From Achromobacter kerstersii (lineage in GTDB: Bacteria; Pseudomonadota; Gammaproteobacteria; Burkholderiales; Burkholderiaceae_B): a stretch of DNA of 64,000 nucleotides. Below the pieces are notes generated by a model. The model did not search any database and was not told where the DNA came from. It worked only from the letters and a program-made list of their open reading frames with translations. Location of the stretch: positions 62,001 through 126,000 of the forward strand of contig NZ_CADIJQ010000007.1 in assembly GCF_902859595.1 (NCBI RefSeq), in the 5' to 3' direction. The position numbers and the translations under genes are program-made. Positions 26,412 through 35,987 of the stretch are shown in pieces (position 1 is the stretch's first letter; each line of letters opens with the position of its first letter).

Positions 26412-29132
26412 ATGGCCACACCGCTGAAGACGTTGATCGGGAAGTTGAACCAGACCTGCCGCCAGGCCGCCGAGCGCGCCGCCAGCCTGTGCATGGCGCA
26501 AGGCCACTACGAGGTGGATCTGGAGCATCTGTTTCTGGCGCTGCTGGAGAAGCCGGCCAGCGATGTCAGCATCATCGCGCGGCGTTGCCACATTCATACC
26601 GACGCGCTGGAGGCCGACCTGAAGGCGGAAATCAGCCGCTTCAAGCATGGCAATACGCGCACGCCGGTGTTTTCGGCGCACCTGCCCAAGCTGTTTGAAC
26701 ACGCGTGGCTGATCGCGTCGCTGGACACGCAGACGACGCGCATCCGTTCCGGGCATTTGCTGTTGGCGCTGCTGACCGAACCCGATCTGGCCCAGCTGGC
26801 GCGCCGGGGTTCACCCTTGTTCGAGTCGTTCCGGCTGGACGAACTGAAGCATGACTTCGCCGCGCTGACCGAAGGCTCGGAAGAGGCGGGCCAGGCGGTG
26901 GGCTTTGCCGATAGCGCCGCATCACAATGCGAGGCCGGGCAGCCAGCGCCGGGGCTATCGCAATCCCCCGCGCTGGACCAATACACCACCAACCTGACCG
27001 AGCGCGCGCGCGAAGGCAAGATTGACCCGGTGATTGGGCGCGATGCCGAAATCCGCCAGATGATCGACATTCTGACGCGGCGGCGCCAAAACAACCCCAT
27101 CCTGACCGGCGAGGCGGGCGTGGGCAAGACGGCGGTGGTGGAAGGCCTGGCGCTGCGCATCGTGGTCGCAGACGTGCCGCCCGCCCTGGCGGATGTGACC
27201 TTGCGGGTGCTGGACATGGGCTTGCTGCAGGCGGGCGCCAGCGTCAAAGGCGAATTCGAAAATCGCTTGAAGAACGTGATCGACGAGGTCAAGAAAAGCC
27301 CGTCGCCCATCATCCTGTTCATCGATGAAGCGCACACCATGATTGGCGCGGGCGGGCAGGCGGGACAGAACGACGCCGCCAACCTGCTCAAGCCCGCATT
27401 GGCGCGCGGCGAGCTGCGCACCATTGCCGCCACTACGTGGAGCGAATACAAAAAATACTTCGAGAAGGACGCGGCGCTGGCTCGCCGCTTCCAGGTCGTG
27501 AAGGTGGAAGAGCCCGACGAAACGCTGGCTGCATCCATGCTGCGCGGCATGGCGCCGTTGATGGAGCGCCATTTTGGCGTGCGCATTCTGGACGAAGCAA
27601 TCAGCGCGGCGGCACGCTTGTCGCACCGCTACATCACCGGCAGGCAGTTGCCCGACAAGGCGGTCAGCGTGCTGGACACGGCCTGCGCGCGCGTGGCGTT
27701 GGGCCGCAGCGCCACGCCGGCACTGATTGATGATGCGCGCCATCGCCTGACGCGTTTGCGCACGGAACAGGCGGCGCTGCGCCGCGAAGCCGCGACCGGT
27801 GCGCCGCATGCGCGTCTGGCCGAACTGGATCAGGAGATTGCGGCGGTTGAGCAGACGCTGGCTGATGCCGAGGCGCGCCACGCGGCGGAGACGGGCTTGG
27901 TGGAACGCATCCACGCGTTGCGCGCCGAGCTGGAAGCGCAGGGGCAGGATGCGCAGGGGCTGGACACGGCCTTGGCCGAAGGTGCTGCACCGTCGGCTGC
28001 ACCTGCTTCGAAGCGCAAGTCCGCCGCACCGGCGTTATCGCCGGAACAACAACGCCTGGCCGGTTTGATGGATGAGTTGCGCGCGCTGCAAGGCGAACAG
28101 CCGCTGGTGCCGGCCTGCGTCGACGCGCAGATCGTGGCCGAGATCATTTCCGCGTGGACGGGCATTCCGCTGGGCCGCATGGTCAATGACGAAATCCGTA
28201 CCGTGCTGCAATTGCAGCCGATGCTGGCGGAACGCGTGATTGGCCAGGACCACGCGTTGCATGCCATTGCGCAGCGGGTGCGCACGGCGCGCGCCGGTCT
28301 GGAAGACCCGGACAAGCCGAAGGGCGTGTTCCTGTTCGTGGGGCCGTCAGGCGTGGGCAAGACCGAGACCGCGTTGGCCCTGGCCGACATTCTGTACGGC
28401 GGCGAGCGCAAGCTGGTCACGATCAACATGAGCGAGTATCAAGAGGCCCACAGCATCTCGGGCCTGAAGGGTTCGCCGCCAGGCTATGTGGGCTACGGCG
28501 AAGGCGGCGTGCTGACCGAAGCCGTGCGGCGTCAGCCCTATAGCGTGGTGCTGCTGGATGAAATTGAAAAGGCCCACCCCGATGTGCTGGAGCTGTTCTT
28601 TCAGGTGTTCGACAAGGGCGTCATGGATGACGCCGAGGGCCGGGAAATTGATTTCCGCAACACGCTGATCATCCTGACGTCGAACGTGGGTTCCAGCACC
28701 ATCATGCAAGCCTGCTTGAACAAGCCCGCCAGTGAGCGGCCGTCGCCCGATCAGTTGTCGGAACTGTTGACGCCGCAGCTGTACAAGGCGTTCAAGCCTG
28801 CGTTCCTGGGCCGCATGAAAACCATTCCCTATTTCCCGGTGGATGATGATGCGCTGGCGCACATCATCGGGCTGAAGCTCGGCCGCATCGCGCGCCGGGT
28901 GCAAGCCACGCACCGCGCCACGTTCGAGTGGGACGATGCGCTGGTCGAAGCCGTGCTGGCGCGTTGCACCGAAGTGGATACCGGTGCGCGCAACGTCGAC
29001 CACATTTTGAACGGAACGCTGTTGCCCGAAATCGCCGAGCAGGTGCTGAGCCGCATGGCGCAGGGTGAAGCCATCGCCAAGATCCGCGTGGGCGCGGGCA
29101 AGAACGGCGACTTCCGTTTTCGCATGAGCTGA
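26412..29132 (+). CDS. clpV: T6SS sheath-recycling AAA+ ATPase ClpV (TssH)
   Basis: 906 residues, typical ClpV. The N-domain (about 1-160, beginning LKTLIGKLNQTCRQAAE) recognises TssC. Two AAA+ modules follow: Walker A GEAGVGKT near residue 233 with LFIDEAHT downstream, and GPSGVGKT near residue 645 with VLLDEIEKAHPDV downstream. The middle coiled region (about 420-560) carries a TssH-type insertion rich in Ala and Glu. It extracts and disassembles contracted TssBC sheaths in the cytoplasm. Its stop lies 16 bp before vgrG. Confidence 0.97.
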   Translation: MATPLKTLIGKLNQTCRQAAERAASLCMAQGHYEVDLEHLFLALLEKPASDVSIIARRCHIHTDALEADLKAEISRFKHGNTRTPVFSAHLPKLFEHAWLIASLDTQTTRIRSGHLLLALLTEPDLAQLARRGSPLFESFRLDELKHDFAALTEGSEEAGQAVGFADSAASQCEAGQPAPGLSQSPALDQYTTNLTERAREGKIDPVIGRDAEIRQMIDILTRRRQNNPILTGEAGVGKTAVVEGLALRIVVADVPPALADVTLRVLDMGLLQAGASVKGEFENRLKNVIDEVKKSPSPIILFIDEAHTMIGAGGQAGQNDAANLLKPALARGELRTIAATTWSEYKKYFEKDAALARRFQVVKVEEPDETLAASMLRGMAPLMERHFGVRILDEAISAAARLSHRYITGRQLPDKAVSVLDTACARVALGRSATPALIDDARHRLTRLRTEQAALRREAATGAPHARLAELDQEIAAVEQTLADAEARHAAETGLVERIHALRAELEAQGQDAQGLDTALAEGAAPSAAPASKRKSAAPALSPEQQRLAGLMDELRALQGEQPLVPACVDAQIVAEIISAWTGIPLGRMVNDEIRTVLQLQPMLAERVIGQDHALHAIAQRVRTARAGLEDPDKPKGVFLFVGPSGVGKTETALALADILYGGERKLVTINMSEYQEAHSISGLKGSPPGYVGYGEGGVLTEAVRRQPYSVVLLDEIEKAHPDVLELFFQVFDKGVMDDAEGREIDFRNTLIILTSNVGSSTIMQACLNKPASERPSPDQLSELLTPQLYKAFKPAFLGRMKTIPYFPVDDDALAHIIGLKLGRIARRVQATHRATFEWDDALVEAVLARCTEVDTGARNVDHILNGTLLPEIAEQVLSRMAQGEAIAKIRVGAGKNGDFRFRMS

Positions 29133-29148
29133 CGCAGGAGACGCCGAC

Positions 29149-31848
29149 ATGGCTCTTGAACTCGCCGCCGCCAGCCTGTTGGGCGCAGGCTTCACCCAAG
29201 CGGATCGCCTGCTTGATCTGAGCACGCCGTTGGGCCAGGACAAGCTGCTGGCGGAACGGCTTCAAGGCACCGAGCAACTGAGCGATGGCGGCTTTGCCTT
29301 GCAGGTGGATGCGCTGTCTGATGACGCGCACATTCCGCTGAAGTCGTTGATCGGCCAGCCGGTGCAGGTGACGTTGCAGACGGCCTTGGGCCGGGATGAG
29401 CGCCGCGTTTGGTGCGGCCTGGTATCGGAAGCCCGCTTTGATGGCGCCAACGGCGGCTTTGCGCGCTACCGCTTGCGCATTGAACCGTGGCTGGCGTTGC
29501 TGAGGCAGCGGCGTGACAGCTATGCGTTCCAGGACTTGTCGGTGATCGACATCGTTGACAGCGTATTTGGCGACTACAACGGCCAGGGCGCGGTGGCGCC
29601 GCAGTGGCGTTGGGAAGTGAAAGACCGTGACGCGTATGCCAAGCGCAGCCTGACCATCCAGTACCGCGAAACCGACTACGCCTTTGTGGAACGATTGCTG
29701 GCGGAAGAGGGGCTGTTTTATTGGGTGGAACACGAAGCCGGCGAAGGCGAACCGGGCACCCATACCGTCGTTATCGCTGACCACAACGGCGCGTTTGAAG
29801 CCGGCCCGCAAGAAAGCGTGAAGTTCCAGCGCGCGGACGCCACTGAAACCGAAGACACCATCCAGACCTGGCGCCAAAGCCGCACGTGGCGTACCAACGC
29901 CGTGCGCCTGGCCACGTGGGACTACCGCGCGATGCAGGCACGCAAGGTCAGCGCGCAGGTGGATGACAAATTGCCGAATGCCATGGAGCTGGCCGATTCT
30001 GATTACCCCGGCCAGTACCTGTTCGAAGATGGCGGCCAAGGCGAGCGTCTAGCGCATAACGCGCTGGCCGCGCAACGCGTGCGGCAGTCGCTGTACGAAG
30101 GCGAAGGCACGGTTCGCACGCTGGCGCCCGGCCACCGCTTTACGTTGACGGGCCATTGGGGGCCGTCGCAAGGCGAGGGGGCCGATTTTGTGGTGCTGCG
30201 CATGCACCACGACGCCCGCAACAATTTCGATGAAAGCCTGGGCGCGGCGGTGACGCAGGCGTTGGGCGCAGCGGGCGAGCCGCAGGACGGCGATGCGGAT
30301 TTCTATCGCAATCGGTTCGAGGCCATTGCCGCCACGCTGGAATACCGGCCCAGCACGGTGGATGGTCATGGCGCGCGGCTGCATCCGCGGCCCACGGTGC
30401 ATGGCTCGCAGACCGCGTTGGTGGTGGGGGCGGGTGACCCGGTCTATACCGACCGCGACCACCGCATCAAGATCCAGTTTCATTGGCAGCGCGGCAGCGC
30501 CTCCAGCAATCGCCAAGACCATCCGGCAGGGGCCGACAATGCGCCCGCCAGCGAAGCCTTAGGCACCTGGGTACGCGTGGCGGAACCCGTTGCCGGGTCG
30601 GACTGGGGCGGGCATTTCGTGCCGCGTCTGGGGCAGGAAGTGCTGGTGCAATTCCTGCATGGCGATATCGACCGCCCGGTGGTGGTGGGTGCGCTGTACA
30701 ACGGCGCAGGCACGGATAACGCGGCGAACAATCAGGTGCAAGGCGGCGCGGCCAAGGCCACCGGCAACGCACCCGCGTGGTTCGCGGGCAGCGAGGCCGG
30801 TCATGCGCACAACGTGGTGATGTCGGGCTTCAAGACGCAGGCGCTCGCCGAAAGCGGGCAGGGCATGGGCGGCTACAACCAGCTGGTGCAGGACGACACG
30901 CCGGGGCAGTCGCGGCTGACGGCGTCGACCACGCAAGCCGAGGCGCGGCTGAACCTGGGCCATCTGAAGCAGCAGCGCGATAACGAACGCTTGTCGGATC
31001 TGGGCCATGGCGCGGAGCTCGCGACGAGCGAAGCGCTGGCGCTGCGGGCGGGCGAAGGCCTGCTGATCAGCGCGGATAAGCGCGAAGGCGCGGCGGGTGG
31101 TTTGCTGGATAGCGAAGAGGCCATCCAGCAGATGGAGAAAGCCATCGAGCAGGCAAACGAGCTGTCGGCCACGGTGGTGCGGCAGGAAGCGCTGCTGCCG
31201 GGCGATAGCGAGAAGACACGGCCGCTGAACGAGCTGGACGCGGTGCGCAAGGTGATGGAAGGCACGAAGGGTGAAGAAGGCGTCACCGTGCCCGCCTACA
31301 CGCTGCCGCACATCCAGGTGAGCGCGCCCAAGGGCATTGGCCAATACACGCCGAAGAACGCGTACACGGTGGCGGGCACGACGCTGTGCCAGGTTGCGCC
31401 GGATGTGAACTGGGCGGCGGGTGCGAACCTGGCGGTGTGCGTGGCGCAGGGCGTGGTGCTGTTCACGAAGGGGCTGGGCGGCAGCGGCCGCGCGGTGGAG
31501 GAGCAAGGCATTCGTCTGCATGCCGCAGGCGGCAAGCTGCGCTTGCAGAGCCAGAAGGCCCGCATGCGCCTGGCGGCCGAGAAGGCGGTGACCTTGGTGT
31601 CGGCGCAGGGCGCGGTGGATGTCAACGCGTCAAAGAAAGTACTGGCCACGGCGGCGGGCGCCTATATGCGCATCGAGGGCGGCGGTATTCAGCTGCATGC
31701 GCCGGGCAAGGTTGAACTGAAGGCGGGCGTGCATAGCTGGGTGGGGCCGCAAAGCGGAACCGGCCCCGCGCAGCCGCCGCAGGGCGATATGGAAGGCTGC
31801 GCCGCCGCGCTCGAAGACGCGGCCGGCAGCGGCGCATTGGCGGCATGA
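29149..31848 (+). CDS. vgrG: T6SS spike protein VgrG (TssI)
   Basis: 899 residues, normal length with no extra effector domain. Vgr features include AFQDLSVIDIVDSVFGDYN, IQYRETDYAFVERLLAEEG and FYRNRFEAI. The beta-helix DUF2345 region begins near residue 570 and runs almost to the end. It shares its architecture with the first ~860 residues of the giant VgrG at 8177-16483 but not the linker and tip. It is followed with a 4-bp overlap by a DUF4123 adaptor and then the large membrane effector, so it most likely carries that effector. Confidence 0.96.
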   Translation: MALELAAASLLGAGFTQADRLLDLSTPLGQDKLLAERLQGTEQLSDGGFALQVDALSDDAHIPLKSLIGQPVQVTLQTALGRDERRVWCGLVSEARFDGANGGFARYRLRIEPWLALLRQRRDSYAFQDLSVIDIVDSVFGDYNGQGAVAPQWRWEVKDRDAYAKRSLTIQYRETDYAFVERLLAEEGLFYWVEHEAGEGEPGTHTVVIADHNGAFEAGPQESVKFQRADATETEDTIQTWRQSRTWRTNAVRLATWDYRAMQARKVSAQVDDKLPNAMELADSDYPGQYLFEDGGQGERLAHNALAAQRVRQSLYEGEGTVRTLAPGHRFTLTGHWGPSQGEGADFVVLRMHHDARNNFDESLGAAVTQALGAAGEPQDGDADFYRNRFEAIAATLEYRPSTVDGHGARLHPRPTVHGSQTALVVGAGDPVYTDRDHRIKIQFHWQRGSASSNRQDHPAGADNAPASEALGTWVRVAEPVAGSDWGGHFVPRLGQEVLVQFLHGDIDRPVVVGALYNGAGTDNAANNQVQGGAAKATGNAPAWFAGSEAGHAHNVVMSGFKTQALAESGQGMGGYNQLVQDDTPGQSRLTASTTQAEARLNLGHLKQQRDNERLSDLGHGAELATSEALALRAGEGLLISADKREGAAGGLLDSEEAIQQMEKAIEQANELSATVVRQEALLPGDSEKTRPLNELDAVRKVMEGTKGEEGVTVPAYTLPHIQVSAPKGIGQYTPKNAYTVAGTTLCQVAPDVNWAAGANLAVCVAQGVVLFTKGLGGSGRAVEEQGIRLHAAGGKLRLQSQKARMRLAAEKAVTLVSAQGAVDVNASKKVLATAAGAYMRIEGGGIQLHAPGKVELKAGVHSWVGPQSGTGPAQPPQGDMEGCAAALEDAAGSGALAA

Positions 31849-32792
31849 CGATGACCAGGATGCCGGGCAGTCCTCACCAAGCAACGGCGCGCGCCGAAGA
31901 CCGTGTTGAACGCGCCATCGCCGGTTTGCGCGCGGTGCTGGATGGCCGCGCCAACCGCCGCGTGCTGCTGCTTTGCGATTCGACGCTGGCCGATCCGCTG
32001 GCGGAAGATATCGCCACGGCGGGGCTCGCGCGGCGCGAGGTCAATCTGATTTCCCAAGGTGCGGCCGCGCCGCCGTTGTATCTGGCCGAGGTGCCGGATG
32101 AGATCCGTCATGAACGCCTGATCAACGCCAGCATCCGCTTGGCCGTGGACGAAGCCATGCGCGCCGCGCCTGCGGCCAAACGTCCGCGGTCGATGTCGGC
32201 ATGGCTGGCCACCGACTTGCCGCTGGCGGAAGTGGCGCAGCGTCTGATCCTGCGCGCGCGGCTGCGCGACGCGCAAGGCCGCGTGCGCATCCTGCGGTTC
32301 TGGGACCCGCGCACGACTCAATATCAAAGCGAGCTGTATGCCGGGACGGTGCCTGCGTCGTGGATACCGGGCGTGACCTGGATGTCTGTGGACGGATTCG
32401 CGCGTTGGCAGGTGTTGCCGGACACGCCCGACCCGATGCAGACGGTGACGCCGGAGTGGCCGCGATTGGCGCGCCTGGGCCGTATCAACGCCGTGCTGCA
32501 ACGGCTGAACGCAGACGGGCTGTGCTGGGGGCCGTCGGTGCTGGACGCAGTGCGGCGTGGGCTGGATGCCGGGGCGGCTTGCGGCATGGATGACGATGAC
32601 GACGTGGCGCTGTTCGCCGCCTGGCGCGTGCGCCTGGATGCGCCGCTGGAACAGGCGCCATCGTTTGCGGCCCTGCTGCGCGAAGTGCGTGAAGAGGGCG
32701 GCCATTTGCGCAACGCCGCGCAAGACATGGAAGACGAAGATTGGGAGCGGTTTGCGCAGGAAGCGCAAGCGCAGGAGGACTTGCAAGCATGA
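31845..32792 (+). CDS. DUF4123 effector adaptor
   Basis: 315 residues. The first ~65 residues are preceded by a family-typical N-terminus (RRVLLLCDSTLADPLAEDI) and the central block VRILRFWDPRTTQYQ is characteristic of DUF4123 adaptors. Such proteins hold an effector and place it on its VgrG in the cytoplasm. It starts with an ATGA overlap on vgrG and ends with an ATGA overlap on the effector gene at 32789, a textbook vgrG-adaptor-effector arrangement. Confidence 0.9.
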   Translation: MTMTRMPGSPHQATARAEDRVERAIAGLRAVLDGRANRRVLLLCDSTLADPLAEDIATAGLARREVNLISQGAAAPPLYLAEVPDEIRHERLINASIRLAVDEAMRAAPAAKRPRSMSAWLATDLPLAEVAQRLILRARLRDAQGRVRILRFWDPRTTQYQSELYAGTVPASWIPGVTWMSVDGFARWQVLPDTPDPMQTVTPEWPRLARLGRINAVLQRLNADGLCWGPSVLDAVRRGLDAGAACGMDDDDDVALFAAWRVRLDAPLEQAPSFAALLREVREEGGHLRNAAQDMEDEDWERFAQEAQAQEDLQA

Positions 32793-35700
32793 CGACTGAC
32801 TACGACGCGCTGCCCTGCAAGGGCAAGTTCTGCGGCCGGCCGGGCCTGCCCATCCTGCCGATGCGGATTTCGTATGTTCCCGGCGGCAAGAATGATCTGC
32901 CCGATGGGGTCTACACGGACCCCGAGCTCTACTACGAGACCATGCGCCAGGGCGCGTACATGCTGCGCGCCATCACGGCGGGCTATGTGTATATCTGGGA
33001 CCCGCGCCGCAGCTACGGCTGGCGCGCGTTCGCCGCCACCGCGACGGGGCAGATGAAGGAAGTGCCGGTGGATGACGACGACCGGCCGTCCCAGCAGCCG
33101 ACGTTCACGTGCACGCGCGAGGGGCATGGCCTGGAATCTGCCTTGATCAATGTGGAGGCGCCGGCCAATGCGTCGCGCACGGTGTGGGTCGGCTATTCCC
33201 GCGTGTGGTGGACGCGCGATATACGCCAGGCGCTGGTGCGGGACGACAGGTGGCGCAAGAAGGTCATGCTGGAGCTGGATGCGAAGGCGGTGTGGGCGGG
33301 CGGCCACCCCGATCCGCTGGCTGGCTACCGCGTGGCCGAAAACGGCGCGAATCTGGCGAAGCATTCCATCGAATTTCGCGATGCGGCTGGGGCGGCCACC
33401 TTGTTTGCCAATACGCTGACGCCGGGCACGAACGTGTTCGGCGGAAAGGCCGCGGAAATGGCGGAGAAGATGCGTCAGATGACGCCCAAGGGCGGCATCG
33501 TGCTGGCGCTGCGTGATCCGGTGGGCGTGCTGGCGGACGTATCGACGTGGCGCAACAAGCGCATGGGCGATCTGGCCGACCATCACATGGAGCCGACCCG
33601 TCTGCGCGAAGTGGGAGTGGCGCAGATCATCAAGGGTCTGGAAAAGCAGATGGACGCTGGCGGTGACGAAGTCAAACGGATGCGCGAGCGTGTCGATGTT
33701 GGCAAGGTCAATAAAACGCTAAGCGACAACACCGCAGCCATCAGCCGGATGAAGGCCCTGATCGATGGCGCCGCCCGGGACTGGACGTGGTGGTATGGCC
33801 GCGAGTCGTTCTGGGTGACGCTGAAGACCTATTCGCCCAAGGATGACGCGGCGGGCGTGCGCCTGGAAGATGACATGGCGCTGTGCGTGGATGGCGCCGG
33901 GGCGGTGGAGTGCGAGCACAAGGCGATCGACGATTCGCTGAAGGACGACGATTCGGACGGGATGTACGAGGCGATGTGGCGCGGGATGGCCTCGAACGAT
34001 GGCGAGCTGCTGGCCTTCTTGCAGAAAGAGGCCAAGGGCAAGCTATCGAAAGAGATCTCGAAAGTTCGCAAGATGGTCAAGAGCTACAACGATTGGCTGA
34101 CCAAGCGGCGGGCGCAAGGCCTGCCGACGCCGATCACGCCGGTGCGGGCCGCCACGACCGCGATTGGCCGGTTTATCGCCACCCAGCTATTGCGGCTGCA
34201 ATTGGCGCGCGACCCCATTGCGGAGCGGGTCGCGGCGCGCGTGACGTTCACGATGGCCGCACGCATGAATACCGTGATGGTGGTTCGAACCCATACGACC
34301 ACGGTTCCCAGGCTGATCGCGGATATGCACCAGATCATCTGGGAACCGAACCCCAGGGCGATGGCGGTGATTGCGGGCGGTGGCATGAACGCGACGCAGC
34401 ACATGCAGGCCGGGTGGATCGGCACGCAGTCCGAGGCATCGCGGCCGGTCACGATGAACTACATCATTCCGCAAGAGGTCGACGCGCAGCTCAACGCGCC
34501 ACCGCCGACCGGGGCGCGGCCCGGCGCGGGGACGAGGCCTCCGCTGGGGCTGCCAGCGCCACCGACGGTGCTGGCGCTGCCTGCACCCACGATGTCGCCG
34601 ATGGCCGGGCTACTTAAATGGGCCAAGTCGCGAGATGGCGCCAACGCCGGGGCGACGGGCGTGATGGCGCTGGTGGCGATTTATTCGTCGGTGTCGGATT
34701 TGCGAGCGGCGCAAGTGGTTGCGGATGGCAAGAAAGAACGCAAGGCGTGGTTCGGCATCACCTCCGGCATGCTGGGGGTGGGCAGCGTGGCGATCGAAGT
34801 CACCGCGGGGGCGATCGGTGCGCGCGTGGGCACCAACACGGCATTCACGATGAACTTGCAATTGAACATGCGCTTGGCGACGTTCCGAACGGCAGGCGCC
34901 GTGTTTGCAACGGCGGCAACCCTGGTGGACAGCACGAACAATGCGCTCAGCGCCATCGACCAGTACGACGTCCACAACTACGAAGCGGGCGGCGCGTATG
35001 CGACGTCGTCGGCGTTTCTGCTGATGTCAGGCCTGACGGGCGTAGCGACGGCGGTGATCGCTGTGGGCGGGGCGTTCAGCACGGCAGGCGTCGTGGCGGG
35101 CGCGGGCGGGTTCGGCGGGGCGATGGTCGGGCTGACCAGCGGCGGATCGGTGCTGCTGGGTATTCCGGTGTGGGGCTGGATCGCACTGGGCCTGTGCTTG
35201 TTGGCGGCCGGCCTGTATTTCAAATTCTGGGGCGACAGCGCGACCGACAACGAGCTGGAGGTCTGGTATACGCGCTGCTGCATGCGGTCATCGGAATACG
35301 AAGGCGTGGAAGGCCGCGAGCTGTATGCGACCCGCGAAGACGAGCTGGAAGATTTCAACCGGGCCGTGTTCGGCGTGCGCGTGATGCTGCAATGGTATGG
35401 GTTCACGGGCGGCGAACTGTTCGGCCGCGACCGGGTGGTGCTAGAGGTGGTGATGCCCGGCTATACCCAGAACAGCGACTACGCCTATAACCTGAAACTG
35501 ATCGGCCCGGGCATCAGCGTGGTGGTGGCCAGCAAAGGGTCGATGCGTGCGCAAGACCCGGACTTGCAGCCGCGCGGCGCGTCGCAAGCGCAAATGGTGG
35601 CGGGCCGGCCAGACCCTGAAACCTGGGCCGACCGCGTGGACAAGTACGTTGATAACTTGAGCGCTCGGCCAGGGTGGGCGGATATCTGGCGCTGGATACG

Positions 35701-35932
35701 CAAGGACCGCAGCCAATCCGTTGAATTCACCAGCAAGCCTTGGGACGATTCGGTCCAATTTCAGATTCATAATGGCTACGCGGTGTTGCGCACCGAAGTG
35801 CTGGTGGATGACGACATCTTCACGGAAGCGCTCATCAAGATCGAGTTTTGGCCTGACCCGGAACGCATGCCGGATATTCGGTCGCTGCCGGTGGGCGGCG
35901 CGGGCACGAATGTCGTGAAAGCGACTAATTGA
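32789..35932 (+). CDS. Large membrane T6SS effector, VasX/BTH_I2691-like
   Basis: 1,047 residues. The N-terminal part (LPCKGKFCGRPGLPILPMR, then AGYVYIWDP) matches the conserved start of BTH_I2691-type T6SS effectors, which are related to the pore-forming VasX. The C-terminal third contains several hydrophobic segments at about residues 620-815 (for example VPVWGWIALGLCLLAAGLYF shortened as WGWIALGLCLLAAGLY), consistent with insertion into the target inner membrane. The start is 32789 with an AGGAGG ribosome site at 32773; a 16-codon longer frame lacks such a site. It is coupled to the adaptor upstream. The membrane protein at 35975 is the probable immunity gene. Pore formation is inferred from the family. 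Confidence 0.85.
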   Translation: MTTDYDALPCKGKFCGRPGLPILPMRISYVPGGKNDLPDGVYTDPELYYETMRQGAYMLRAITAGYVYIWDPRRSYGWRAFAATATGQMKEVPVDDDDRPSQQPTFTCTREGHGLESALINVEAPANASRTVWVGYSRVWWTRDIRQALVRDDRWRKKVMLELDAKAVWAGGHPDPLAGYRVAENGANLAKHSIEFRDAAGAATLFANTLTPGTNVFGGKAAEMAEKMRQMTPKGGIVLALRDPVGVLADVSTWRNKRMGDLADHHMEPTRLREVGVAQIIKGLEKQMDAGGDEVKRMRERVDVGKVNKTLSDNTAAISRMKALIDGAARDWTWWYGRESFWVTLKTYSPKDDAAGVRLEDDMALCVDGAGAVECEHKAIDDSLKDDDSDGMYEAMWRGMASNDGELLAFLQKEAKGKLSKEISKVRKMVKSYNDWLTKRRAQGLPTPITPVRAATTAIGRFIATQLLRLQLARDPIAERVAARVTFTMAARMNTVMVVRTHTTTVPRLIADMHQIIWEPNPRAMAVIAGGGMNATQHMQAGWIGTQSEASRPVTMNYIIPQEVDAQLNAPPPTGARPGAGTRPPLGLPAPPTVLALPAPTMSPMAGLLKWAKSRDGANAGATGVMALVAIYSSVSDLRAAQVVADGKKERKAWFGITSGMLGVGSVAIEVTAGAIGARVGTNTAFTMNLQLNMRLATFRTAGAVFATAATLVDSTNNALSAIDQYDVHNYEAGGAYATSSAFLLMSGLTGVATAVIAVGGAFSTAGVVAGAGGFGGAMVGLTSGGSVLLGIPVWGWIALGLCLLAAGLYFKFWGDSATDNELEVWYTRCCMRSSEYEGVEGRELYATREDELEDFNRAVFGVRVMLQWYGFTGGELFGRDRVVLEVVMPGYTQNSDYAYNLKLIGPGISVVVASKGSMRAQDPDLQPRGASQAQMVAGRPDPETWADRVDKYVDNLSARPGWADIWRWIRKDRSQSVEFTSKPWDDSVQFQIHNGYAVLRTEVLVDDDIFTEALIKIEFWPDPERMPDIRSLPVGGAGTNVVKATN

Positions 35933-35933
35933 G

Positions 35934-35987
35934 AAGGCTTCAAGCATGAATAGCAATGTGACAAGGCTTAAAGCATGAATAGCCATG
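35934..35987 (+). repeat. Duplicated start region before putative immunity gene
   Basis: A 25-base unit at 35934-35958 recurs 29 bases later at 35963-35987 with two changes. Each copy contains an AAGG ribosome-like site and ATGAATAGC. The first ATG (35946) opens a 10-residue frame (MNSNVTRLKA) whose TGA overlaps the ATG of the membrane protein at 35975 (ATGA). This is probably a recent small tandem duplication that created a leader peptide coupled to the immunity gene. Confidence 0.75.

Noticed and set aside
19546..31848. Phage tail-like gene cluster (prophage)
   Set aside because: Sheath, tube, baseplate and spike genes are accompanied by clpV, tssJ, tssK and tssL and no capsid, integrase or lysis genes, so it is a T6SS.
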